Made by a program: the position numbers and the translations under genes. The notes beneath the pieces are model-generated. The model was not told the DNA's origin, did not search any database, and worked only from the letters and a program-made list of their open reading frames with translations. A stretch of 64,000 bases of DNA. It comes from Vitrella brassicaformis. Lineage: Eukaryota; Sar; Vitrellaceae. Below, in pieces: positions 35,649 through 47,400 of this stretch (position 1 is the first letter of the stretch; each line of letters opens with the position of its first letter). Location: the NCBI GenBank assembly GCA_001179505.1, contig CDMY01000441.1:1-64000 (forward strand), read 5' to 3'.

Positions 35649-38600
35649 ATGGACGGGCCGTCGAATGAGAGGCAATTCTCTTGTTCACTGCCGGCGTCGG
35701 AGGCACTTAGGGCCACCCACCGCCACCGCATAATCCAGCAGCATCTCGACGCGGATGCAGCCAACACGCGAGCAGACCTCAGGACGATATGTGCACGCCG
35801 TCGGCCGCCCTCCCTGCTGCTGACTTGCCCATATATCTATGCGCCATCTCTTGGTCTGCGAGATGAGGGGCAGCAGCAGCAGCAGCAGGGCAGTGCCAGT
35901 CCTGTTGCGAGGTGGGATGTGGCGCAGAGGGTGCTGCATGGCGCTGTGCACCAAGGGCTGGAGGTGGTCGAGATCGGGGACCACTGCCATCCCGTCAGGG
36001 CGGGTCTGCCCATGGAGAGGCGGTGCTTTGCGCTGAGGTTGAGCAAAGGGGCTGACTCCATCGACACGAGGGTAAGGGTAAGGGTCAGTCAGGGTGAGAG
36101 AAACAATGAGCATACACACACGTCCACACTCGCTCATTGGTTGTGCTTCCTTTCGTGCTTCATTGTCACATCAATCAGCGTGTGGTGGTCTTGGGCGCCC
36201 TCACTGGGCGAGTGCGTCGTCCCTTCCCCGCTGCTCCCGTCCCAGCCCATCACCAGTCGTCGAGCCCTCCACTCGAGTACCAGATGATTGCAGCGGGGCT
36301 GCCCGAGTATTACACACGTCCCGACGGCATGCTTGGGGCCGCGGCGGTGTTCGCCATGAAGTTCGATGCCGATGCGCTGCCGCCGAGCACTGCTGAGGAG
36401 GGCGAGAAAGGTGAGGTGCCGGCAGGCCAGGCCTTGGTCAATCAATCTCCTTCCTGATGTCTTTGTGAAGGGTCGGTTCCCGGTGACGAGGACTGGCTGC
36501 TGGACTGCAGCCAGATGAGCAGCGAGCTGGTATTCGTCGCGCACCACCAGCCTGTGGAGGTCATCAGGGGGAAACCTCTCAGACGCAACGCCGCATGGCA
36601 TTGGGTGAGTAGAGTCGCGAATGCACGTCACATGTATGGACGCATACGCTTCCGCTCCCCTCTCTGTGTGTGTGTGTGCGTGTCAGGTGTATGTCGACGG
36701 CTGGCCCCATTTGGTGCTCACAAACATCCTTGGGACACCGATACACCCACAGGTTGGTCAGTATGTGAGTGAGTCGCAGAGGGAGGCGCGACACGACGCA
36801 AGCCATGCAAGCACACATAGGAGTGTCTGCCTGCCCTGTTCGTTCGTCAGGACGAGATCGTTGCTGACTTCGGTCCAACGTGGTTCGCCCGCTATCGCAG
36901 CGCAATCCTGCAGGCGATGCGGATCGAGCACACCGAGTACCGCCTCCTTCGCGCATGCCGATACGATGGGATCTCGCCCATCCGAAAGCCTACCACAGGT
37001 GGGCGCGACGAGAGAAGGGACGGCCGAGTGACTGGCATTGCAACTTCGTCTGTCTGTGTTCGTGTCAGGGGATTGTGCGGACGGCCTGTTGGGCTCTCCG
37101 CAGATGAAGGTGCTCAACGAGAAGGCCCGAAAGATCGTCGCACACCCTCCCCAAGCGTAAGCAAAGCATGGGGGGCAACCAAACTCTCACGAATTCCATT
37201 GTGTTCCTCTTCCCCTCCCCTCCAGGTCCCCTCGGCCAAAGAGGCGGGCTGCCGCTGCCGCCAACAGCCACAGAAACCCAACGGACATGCAGGAAGACGA
37301 CGAGCCCGACTCGCCACTCCGGCTGCCCATCCGGAGGGTGGTGCGGGCGACCGACTGCACCACCACCGCTGGTGGCGTCACGTGTGCACCTGGGTGGTGT
37401 GAGTCGATCCCACACCCATTGCGAGGGCAGATGGAGACGGGCGTCGACATCGCCATGCGCTCCCCGGGGGGCAGCGACCCGCCAGCACCGACGGCGGTGC
37501 GGAAGGGGCAGGACGACACTCGAGTCAATGAATGTGAGCAAGGAGGGCAAGCTGGGGCAGAAGCAGCACACGGGAACGTCCCTGATGTATGTGTGTAATG
37601 GTTTGGTCAGTGAGCCGCCAGCTCGCCGAGAAGAACAAGCAGATAGCGGAGCTGCACCAGCGTCTGGGCCCCCCTCACCCCGTCGCCCGTCGAGACACCG
37701 CCACAGGCGCGTCACCCCCTCGCCCGTCGTCAAAGCCCTCCCTGCTGAATGGCACGAGAGAAGACCAGCAGGCCGCGAGCCACGAAGCGGCAGCAGCTGG
37801 CGGTGGACACAAGAGAGGAGTCAAGCGGCCAGGGGCACCTCACGCTGCTTCTACTGCCACTGGTAAGTCAAACTCTGAGAGGTGACACGTCGGAAAATCT
37901 GTATGTGTCCCCTTGTTCCATCCGTCCATCAGATGGCCACGAGGCGCGCTCGCCGGTCCCGAAGAAGGCCCGCGACGCCCGCCACCACAGCAAGGAGAGC
38001 AGGAAGGCGTCATCCGACCAGCACGGGTCTCCCTCCCCTCCATCCGCCACCCTCTCCCCTGCCAGACAGAGGAGCGATGCCGTTGACAAGGGAAGCAAGG
38101 GCAAGGCCGGCGGTGATGCCAAGCCGCCCTTCGGCGCGCTGAGGACACACGGGGGTGTTCAGCTGGTTAATGACGGTGGCGACAAACACCACCCGAACCA
38201 CAAGGAGAAGAAGAAGCACGACAGCAAGGAGGGCGACAAGGACCGAGCAGCACATCGGCAGAAGGGAGACATGGACCGGTCCAAGGACCACCTCCATCCA
38301 CCCCAGCAACAACAGCATCAGCACCATCAGCACAAGGGTGGCGGCCACGCCGTCAAGGCCCCGCATCCCCCCGAGAAGCCGCACAAGGCAGAGAAATCCC
38401 GACTCAAGAAGCAGCACCAGGGCGGCGGAGGCGGAGTAGAGGGGGAGCACCATCCTCAGCATCATCACCACAAGGACCATCCCACCAAAGCCCGCAGCCA
38501 GAGCCCCTCTCTACCTTCGCCAAGACCAGCCGCACCGAACACCGCCAAGCCAGCAAGGCCACCCCCACCAACACCAGCTCCCGACCACAACCACAGCAGC

Positions 38601-40680
38601 AAGGACCCGCTGCCCCGACCCCCACCACCCCAGCCACAGCCAAACGGCTCTGACGATGCAGGGGCGGGCCAGCTTCACCCGCCAGATCGCAACACCAGCA
38701 GCATCAGCAACAGCGACGAGATCGCAGCGGGGCTGGCGCGCGAGCATGCGGAGGTCCTGCACGCGGGGAGGGGTCGCGTGACGTGGATCCGTGAGAAGCA
38801 GCGGTGGGAGATGCAGTACGAGAGCATCAAGAACACCTCCAAGCCGAGCGAGAGCGTCGAGAAGGGCTTCAAGCGGCTGCTCGACAGCCTCCAGCGGCAC
38901 CGCAACAAGGGCAAGACGCGTATGGCGACGGGCCCACCTGGCAGCCAGGGTGGACCCAAGAGGAAAGGCGACAGGGATGGCAGTGGAGGCGGCGCGCCCC
39001 CAGGTCCCGGTGGAGCTGGGCCAAGTGTTCCTTCTCCATCTGGTGGATCGAGCCATCCTCCTGCCAACAACGCGGAAACGAGTGCCGGGCCGTCTGCCGG
39101 CAGCCATGCGCCACTGGAGGGAACCACAGGAGCAGCAGCAGCAGCGGCAGGGGGGGAAGAGCAGCCACAGGGGTCAGGGCTCTTCCGGCTCGCGAGCCAG
39201 ACCAACGACCACCCGCGAGCAGCTGCCAATGAGCCCCCTCACTGTGACGAGACCATCAGTCCGCTGTCCAACCAGACGGTGCGGATCGAGCGTGAAGCTG
39301 GCAGGGCTGCAGTGGAGCCACCAGAGGGAGGGATGGCAGCCAAGATTCACCCCCCGCCCATCGCCATCCCGCCACCACGCACACCACATGCGTCGGGACC
39401 GGCCACGCCCTCTCCCAATGACCATCCCCAACCAGCCCACCGGTTTCCCGCCCCCATCCCACGCAAGCCTGTCGCCGCCTCCAAGCGCCGTCCCGTGCCC
39501 CCGCCTCACACCGCAGACAAACACAGACCATCGCCCCCACGGGGAGGGGCGCAGTCTGATCGTCACCCGTCGCCGCCCGGCAGCAGCCGGCAGTCCCATG
39601 ATCCGTCGGTCGGCAGCCCCCGTCATGACAGCCATACCAAGAAGGACAAGGACAAGGACGAGCAAGAGCATGAGCATGCCCCGCCCAGCAAGCCGCGGAA
39701 GCAGCGGATTGAGAGCGACAGTGATGACGACGGAGGCCATCGAGGGAAGGGCAAGGGACATCGCCAGGGGGCGGCCAAGAGACGAGGTACGCACCGCCAG
39801 GAGCAATTGGTCGCATCCACTCCACATGTACACAAACCAACTGGAATGCGTGTGTTGGTGTTGGTTGGTATCAGGTCGAGGCGGTCGTCAGCGAGCTCTG
39901 TCAAGCCTGGACGGAGAGGAGATGGACGATGCGACGGCCGAGGCGGTGCGGATCAAGAAGCACAAGGGTGTGTGCTGGAACAGGAAGTGTCAGCGGTGGG
40001 CCGTGTCCTACAAGGTCAACAGGGACGGCGCCGGCAAGAAGACGCAGGTCAAGTACTTCGGGCTCAAGCAGTGGGGCACCGTCCAGAACGCATACAACGA
40101 AGGTCAGCACTACAGCCACAACACAGCCACCAGACACAACAGAGACCAAAGGGAAGGAGGTGTTTCTGAGCACACGTGTCGTCCCTCCTCCCCTCCACAC
40201 ACTGTGTGTGTCTGATTGATACATACAGCCGTGAGGTTCAAGCTATCGCTCCCCTACGGAGGCGGCAGCACCTCCAAGAAGGGGGGCGGATCCACCAACC
40301 CCGCCAACACCAGCAAGAAGCCCGCCACCAAGAAGAGCCGGAAACTCACCAAAAACCGCGACTATGATGAGCAGCCCTCCCCCAGCAGCAAGCGCGACAA
40401 GCACCAGCAAGGCGAAGAGGACGATGAGGAGAGCGAGTGGGAGTCGTCAAGCTCATCCTCATCCGAGGAGGAGGAGGAGGAGGAGGAGGAAGGAGAAGGT
40501 GATGAAGATGACGAGGAAGGGTCCGATGAGGCCGAGGGATCGGGCGAGGGGGATGGTGAGGGAGAGGGTGACACTTCGTTGGAGGACAGCTCGGAAAAGG
40601 GCCCACAGAAGAAGAAGACCAAGACGGGAGGCAAGGAGGAAAGAACAACGGGAGGGCAAGACGCCGATATGGCTACCTGA
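35649..40680 (+). CDS. SET-domain-like protein with C-terminal AP2 DNA-binding domain
   Basis: Eleven exons: 35649-36071, 36179-36410, 36471-36604, 36687-36752, 36851-36998, 37069-37156, 37226-37533, 37611-37862, 37933-39786, 39875-40102, 40229-40680; phases close, about 1394 residues. The first third ends in a SET-like segment (VYVDGWPHLVLTNILGTPI followed by DEIVADFGPTWFARYRSAI), comparable to the last strands and the D-Y-G motif of SET methyltransferases, with FG replacing YG. The centre is long, charged and disordered (His/Lys/Pro-rich). A possible partial AP2-like element lies at RVTWIREKQRWEMQYESIKN. A clear AP2 domain follows across exons 10-11: HKGVCWNRKCQRWAVSYKVN, KYFGLKQWGTVQNAYNEAVR. 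The tail is acidic with a poly-Glu run. The likely role is a chromatin/transcription regulator. Confidence 0.75.
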
Positions 40681-40693
40681 CTGACGGACGGAC

Positions 40694-40727
40694 GGGCAGG
40701 CAAGCAGGCAGGCAAGCAGGCAGGCAA
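40694..40727. repeat. GGCAGGCAAGCA tandem repeat
   Basis: About four units of a GCAGGCAA-type repeat just after the stop codon of the SET-AP2 gene. Confidence 0.8.
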
Positions 40728-41056
40728 TTCGGGAGAGGTATTGTGGGCGGCTGACGGCTATGACGTGCTGCGGTAGGTAGGAGCTTTTGGTGTCAATCGT
40801 CCCTACCTGCCAATCCTATCTAACCTAAGCGCCTTTTGGTCACTTTGTATGTGTCGATCGCACGATGGTCTGTCTGGTGGGGAGGTGAGGTGGTTGACGT
40901 GGTGAGTGAGTGAGCAGGTGACGTGACAGCTCTTGTATACTGAGGAGAGAGAGAGAGGGGTCCGGTCCGCCGGGTGGCTCAGCTGGCTATGCTGCGTCAT
41001 GTCTTGTTGTAGTATGTGTGGTGTCCGTGCCATTTGTGGGTGCATTTAGATGAGGC

Positions 41057-41079
41057 GGATGGATGGATGGATGGATGGA
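41057..41079. repeat. GGAT microsatellite
   Basis: Five tandem GGAT units, with a second block at 41133-41150. Confidence 0.85.
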
Positions 41080-41267
41080 CACTATTCCGTGTTTTTGCCA
41101 GATATGCTGCGTGAGCGAGTCGTTGTGAACCAATGGATGGATGGATGGATGTGGTACCTACCTACCGACACGCGCAAGACGTTGCGGTGTGTGCGTGTGT
41201 GGTCTCTCTAACTTAACCATGGTCCGTGAGTGCGTGGACCGGATCCAGCTCCAGTGAGTGAAGACAT

Positions 41268-44200
41268 TCACGAAATGTGCTGCTCATAGTAACTATCACC
41301 ATCTGTCCGCACAGACACCGTCAAATAACCCGCATCCCTCAACCCCCCCAACAGACCATCCATATAGACCCACCCGCACCTCACAAACACGGCTGGCTGC
41401 CCTATTGGCGCAGGAATGTCTGCCTGCCACCCACCGGCACTGTACACCCGTCCGCTCCACAGATGCACCCATCCGTCGGGCTGACTCTTGCAGCCCCGTG
41501 TGTCTGGGTGGAATGAGGACGCTTCTTCTTGTCGACGTCGCAGGGATGGGGTGGAGGTTGGCTGACCGGTGGCGGGTTGTTGCAGGGGGATGGGCGAAGG
41601 CCATGGAGGGGGAAAATACGCCTGAACATGAACCCAGATGGACAGAACCTCTGTGTGTGTGGGGGGGCTCACCGTGACGGTCTTGGCTCCCTGCGTCAGC
41701 ACAGGCACCACGAGCAGGTCCTCGCCGACCAGGCATTGACCCAGCAGCTCACTCCACCCGGGCAATGACAAGGTCTCCTCATTCAGCGGCATATGGAACA
41801 GTGTGTGTCGGACGAGGGGCAGGCCATATGCGTGTGCCTGCCGCATGAGGGCCTGCTTGTACGGCGCCAGCAGGCGGTGTACGGTGGCGAACTTCTTGAG
41901 GTGCTCCAACGACTCGCCGTCGGTCCACACCTGCCAGGCGTCCTCGGGACGATTCCCCTGTCCTCCACCCATCCATCCATTCGCACCGACCGCACAGACA
42001 GAGAGAGAGAGAGGTGCCGCTGCGCTGACCGACCTGTGTGTCTGCTCTGCGTGTGTCCCTCCACCCACCCCACCTGATGTGTACGCAGTACGGCGTCGGT
42101 GAAGGCGTTCATCTCCATCCAGCGCAGCAGCAGCTCCTTGGACCGCACATACACATCCCCGCCACCGCCACCATTGGGACTGGGTGCGTCGAGCATGGTG
42201 TAGCCGCCCACATCGCTGTGCGTGAGGCTCCACCCACTCAGCCCCGCCGTCAGATGGCCGATCAGCGCGCTCCGAATGCCGTCGTGCTCATCCCAGCTCG
42301 TCAGCTGGTCGCCCAGCCAAAACAGAGGCGTGTACCTCGGCCCCTGCACGCCCCCCGCCCGCATGAAGAATATCACCTCCTCCCCGGTCTCTCTCCCATC
42401 ATCCGACAAAGCATAAGGCGTCTCCTGCAGAGCCTCGTGGTTGACGGACGCCCATAGCTGCGGGAAGGCGTTGTGGATGTCTCTGCCTCTGCCGCTTGCG
42501 AGGGCAGCGTCGAAGGGCAGGTACTCCGAGAAGTCGGCCATCCATCCCGCAACGGGGACGGGCCGGCCGGTCTCGGAGCGGCATGTGCTGTTGACTGTGT
42601 CATCGGAGGGGCAGAACTCGGGCAGATGCAGCATGTGGCAGCGGATCAGCTGCATTGCAGGACATCCATCGCGACATACGCATACCATAGCGATCGGCAC
42701 ACATGATTGAGTTTATTGAGGCAGACAGACATGTTTCGCTGGCTTTGCTTGCTTACATCAACGAAGAAGTGCCGTCCTGTCTGGTTGGTCAGATCGACAG
42801 TCCCAAATCTGAAGGCAGGGTCCACCGAGTACTGCACATACGGCAGCCCCGACTCGTTCATCACCAGCACACCCGCACCAGCCGCCTCGGCAAACAGGTC
42901 CCGCCGGCCCTTCATTCTCGGATCGTCCCCCACCCCTGTCGACAGATAGGGGTTGCTGTAGGTCCACACCCGCACCTTCTTGTCCATGAGGCGCTTCAGC
43001 ATGCACTCCCAACCGGGGTAGTGGTGCCGGTCGACGTCCCACGACCACCACAGTCGGATGCCGAAGTCAGTCTCGCGGACGCCCGTCCAGTCCTGCAGCC
43101 ACAGGCCGACAAGCGGCACGCCCCGCTCCAGCAGGAAGTCGGCCATCTCCTCTGCTCGTTGGGTGCCGCCCCAGTAGCCCACGATCACGCCGGCAGAGAT
43201 CCAGGAGGGCAATACCCGCTGGCGGCCTGTGAAGTGCGTGGCCGTGTGCACCAGAGAGGCCAGAGTGGCCGTATGCGAATCGCCATCGTCGCGGAGGGGC
43301 GTGTGGGTGAATGTGAAGAGCTCCAGCGACAGGAGCGTGCACGGACCCCCGTCTGCCGCCGTACACTCGAAAGTCTCCTCAAGAGTCTCCGATACCTCTA
43401 TTGTCGTCTCATTCGGCTCGGTGAAGTCCAGCACACAATAAGCAGAAGAGTTGAGAAAGAGTCCATTGGCCGCCGAGGTGAGGAAAAGGGGCGTGGCCGT
43501 GTAGGTGGTGAATGACGTGCCGGCGGCATGAGGGCTGGTGCGTTCCAGCAGCGTCGTCAGCGGCTGCATCCCACGACCCACCCCCTGCTCCGACGAGAGA
43601 ATGGGCACCCGATGGCCCTTGAGGTCGAAATGGGTGAACTGTGTCCCGGCGCCGAAGACGTGCTCGTCTGCGTCACTCGCCAAGTTGAGGGTCAGCTTGG
43701 CTGCCGTCGGTTTACCTCGTATCGCTATCCACGAAAGACCGCTTTGGTTCCACCGCAGATGGTCGCTGGCGTTTGTCGGAGAGAGCTGAATCTGCCACCG
43801 CACGATGGGCCACTTGTTGTGGTCCTTCTCGCTGCTGCCTCTCACTGCCGCATCAGATATGGACGATAACACCACCCGGAAGCTGACGCACTCCCAGCCA
43901 CGGAGCCGCTGACATGATGACGACCTCTCCTCGCTAACACACAGATCACCCGCGAGAACAGCCGAATCATCCCGACCTCCTCGGTCCAAAGTGACGTTGC
44001 GCGGGATCTCAAAGGGGCAGAACGGGTCGGCATGGCCCTCATCGAAGCGCTCGTAGAAGTTGCCAGATGACTCCTCCATCACAGACGGATCTGCTGACAC
44101 GTCAAACAGGAACCGATCTGGCGGCGTCCTGACCACCACGTGAGGCGCCGCATCTTCTGTGGCGGTGGCAGTGGTGATGTTGAAGCCGCCTGTGGGCGTC

Positions 44201-44280
44201 CACTGCACGTCGAAGCCGAGGATAGAGACGGAGAGGGCTGAAGTGGCGGTAGCAACCAGGACAAAGAAGATCTTACCCAT
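41268..44280 (-). CDS. GH31 sulfoquinovosidase (YihQ-like), secreted
   Basis: Exons 44280-42757, 42649-42074, 41957-41673, 41621-41268; about 912 residues. Sulfoquinovosidases release sulfoquinovose from plant sulfolipid-derived glycosides. The start MGKIFFVLVATATSALSVSI is a signal peptide, so secretion or a lysosome-like compartment is expected; seven or more N-x-T/S sequons agree. The GH31 barrel carries GLWLQDWTGVRETDFGIRLW, the hallmark of the YihQ branch, with the substrate-binding Arg/Trp pair in RLWW. The predicted nucleophile Asp is in GWMADFSEYLP and the acid/base Asp in THSDVGGYT. MRAGGVQGP, LFWLGDQLTSWDEHDG and RTHQGNRPEDAWQV also fit YihQ order. The C-terminal beta domain includes VHLWSGRVYSAGGW and PAVFVR. 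It is longer than bacterial YihQ because of an N-terminal extension of about 200 residues. It shares a short divergent promoter with urease. Confidence 0.88.
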
Positions 44281-44403
44281 GAGAGAGATTCTCGTCTTCT
44301 TGTGGCGATGTTGCTCTTGTTCTTTCCGGTCCTTTGCTGGGGGTCTCTTCCTCCGCGAGCTTGTGTGTGCAATTCGCGATCCGCGGGAAGGGAAGATCTG
44401 GCA
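44281..44403. promoter_or_regulatory. Divergent promoter region, sulfoquinovosidase / urease
   Basis: 123 bp between the two start codons. The minus-strand frame continues open through it, so an alternative longer leader for the sulfoquinovosidase cannot be excluded, but the ATG at 44280 gives the signal peptide. Confidence 0.5.
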
Positions 44404-47400
44404 ATGAAGCTCTCTCCGAAGGAGATCGACAACCTCCTTGTGCACAATGTGGGCTTCCTGGCGCAGAAACGGTATAGATCTCTCTCTTAAAGAATCTGCT
44501 CACTCATGGCATGGTGCGTGTCGTTGGTATGAGTCATTCACGGTTCAGGCTTGCCCGCGGCATTCGGCTCAACAGCACTGAGGCGACGGCCCTCATCGCC
44601 GCACAAGTGCTGGAGTTCGTTCGCGAAGGTGAGTGCGCCAAGGGGAGGGCTACGGTGTGGTGGGCCGACACAGTGTCACGCTGCACTGCCCTGTCTGGAT
44701 GTCTGTGTAAGCAGGTTACAGGGTGTCCGAGCTGATGCAGAAGGGCCGTGAGCTGCTGGGCTTCAACCAGGTGCTGCCCGGCGTGGCGGCACTGCTCCAC
44801 GACGTGCAGGTGGAGGGCACCTTCCCTGACGGCACCAAACTCGTCACGGTACGCTCGCTGACCGGGACAGACAGACAGACAGACAGACTGACTGATCTAT
44901 CTATCTATTGTGTCTGTCATGCTGTGTGATGGGGGGGGCAGGTGCATGACCCGATATGCCGCGAGGATGGCGACCTCAGCTTGGCGCTTCACGGGTCGTT
45001 CCTGCCTGTGCCGGACGTGGCCATCTTTGTGGCTGCTAAGTATCCTGGTGCGTGGGCCTTGGCAGGGGCACACACACGCACATAAATAAAGACTGAAAAT
45101 ACGACGGAGAGTGCCCGTGTCTGTGTCTGTGTCTGTGTGCGTCGATGCCTGCCTGCAGGGGACAAGTATCACACCGCCGAAAGCTCTCCGACACCAGGTA
45201 GGTCGCCAGGTTGGCTGGTGGAGCCGGTCATCCATCGTGTGGATTCTCGTTATGTCTGTGGTTGCTCCCTCCCATCCCACCACCACTAGGCGAGTTGGTG
45301 CCTGCGTCAGGGGAGCTGGTGCTGAATGAGGGCCGCAAGACCGTCACTCTCACTGTCACATCGACCTGCGACAGGCCCATCCAGGTAAGGCATGCACAGA
45401 AGGATAGATCTTCGTTCCCAAAGGTCGTCTGTTGCTTGCTTGCTTCACTCAGGTCGGCAGCCACTATCACTTCATTGAGACGAACCCGTACCTCCGATTC
45501 GACCGGGCCAAGGTCAGGTGCCTTACTCTTGCCAAAGAGACTGCATGCGATGCGTGTGCTTCTTCGTGATTTGCAGGCGCTGGGGATGCGGCTGAACATC
45601 GCCGCGGGCACAGCTGTGCGCTTCGAACCAGGTGGATACCACACCAAGCTATGTGAAATGGTCGGTAGACGCCACGCAGGGTGTCATTCATTCGCACAGG
45701 CCAGACGCGTCAGGTGCATCTGGTGGAGATCGCCGGCAACAAGAAGGTCTACGGAGGTGCCTCCCTCACTCACCGACCGCCACCCAGACTAACACACCCT
45801 CACCGTCTGTCTGCATGGGGCCGTCCGTCCGTCTGCAGGGAACGGTCTGGTGGACGGCGTGGCCGACCCATCCAAGATCCCGGCAGTCCTCGCCAAGCTG
45901 CAGCAGCAGGGCTTCCTGCACCAGGAGGAGCCTGGCGCGCAGCCTGCCCCCGTGGCGACCATCCCAAGATCCATCTACGCACACACATACGGGTGGGTAC
46001 CCTACCCTGGCAGCTCTTTTCTCTTGTCGCGTCGCGTCATCCATGTGTGAGCGTGAGTGACATTGCAGGCCGACAGTGGGCGACAGGTTGCGTCTCGGCG
46101 ACACGGCTCTCGTGGTTCAGGTGGAGAAGGACTTCACCGTCTATGGCGACGAGTGCAAGTTCGGCGGTGGGAAGGTGCTCCGTGAGGGTATGGGTCAGAT
46201 GGCCAACTGCTCACCCGCCAAGGCCCTCGACTGCGTCATCACCAACGCACTCATTATCGACGCCAAACTCGGTATCGTCAAGGTATGCTATGCTGGCCGC
46301 CAGCGGTGCACGCAGTGATTGATGCCTCCATCGTGTCTGTTGTGTATGTGTATGTTATGTGTGCAGGCTGACGTTGGTCTCAAGGGCGGCATGATCGTTG
46401 GCATTGGGAAGGCCGGCAATCCCGACGTCATGCAGGCGAGCCGAGCCACACGCTCACGACGGACAGACAGACATCTGGTGGATGGATGCAGTGCAGGGTC
46501 CGTAATATATCTGTCTGTGTGTGTGTGTGCGTGTGTGTGTGTGTGTGTGTGTCTGTGCAGGGTGTGGACGGTTCCATGTGGGTGGGTGCGACGACCGAGG
46601 CCATAGCCGGTGAGGGCTTGATCCTCACCGCCGGCGCCCTCGACGTCCACGTCCACTTCATATGCCCACAGCTCTACCAAGAGGCCATCGCATCAGGCAA
46701 GGCACGCACCCGTCAAGCAGAACACACCACACCACCGCAATCAATCCCATATTTGCAAGCTTCTGAGTGCTGTGCAGGCATCACGACGCTGCTTGGTGGC
46801 GGCACCGGGCCTGCCACTGGCACCAACGCGACGACCTGCACGGCTGGGCCCAAAAACATCAAAGACATGATTCTCGCCACAGGCATGGCATGCCTGTGGC
46901 GCACAAGAGAACGAACGGCCCATGGAAAGGGCACAGCACACGTGAGGCGTGTGTATGTGTGCAGATGAGTTCCCAATGAACTTCGCCTTCACTGGCAAGG
47001 GCAACACATCGCTGGTGAGTGACAGGAAGGAAGTAAGGGGCAGACCTCTGCTGTTGTGGTGTGTGGGACGATCAGTCTGGCGACGAGATCGCCATCGACC
47101 TGAAGGAGCAGATCGTTGGCGGCGCCGTGGGCCTCAAGCTTCACGAAGACTGGGGAACCACACCTGCTGCGATCGACACGTAACCAGCCACCCATCCCCG
47201 CCATTGACACACACCTCTCTCTCTCCCTCTCTCCCCATCTCTCCCTCCCTCCCTCTCTCTCTCTCTTTCTCTCCATCTCTCTCTGTGCAGGTGTCTGCGT
47301 GCCGCCGAGGCGTATGACGTGCAGGTGACGATCCACACCGACACCCTCAACGAGTCTGGCTGCGTGGAGCACTCGATCGCCGCCTTCAAGGGCAGGAGCA

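Larger units (their letters stand above)
40681..41267. other. Convergent intergenic region with GGCA and GATG repeats
   Basis: 3' flanks of two converging genes. Contains GCAGGCAA tandem units (40694-40727), GGAT repeats (41057-41079 and 41133-41150) and no gene. Confidence 0.55.

Noticed and set aside
35151-35675. Minus-strand open frame of 174 codons between divergent genes
   Set aside because: Overlaps the start of the SET-AP2 gene and lacks recognisable domains or composition; treated as promoter region.
42703-43515. Plus-strand open frame of 270 codons
   Set aside because: Antisense to the strongly supported sulfoquinovosidase exon.
44281-44445. Extension of sulfoquinovosidase to an upstream ATG at 44445
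   Set aside because: The upstream 55 residues are polar and overlap the urease first exon antisense; the ATG at 44280 yields a clean signal peptide.
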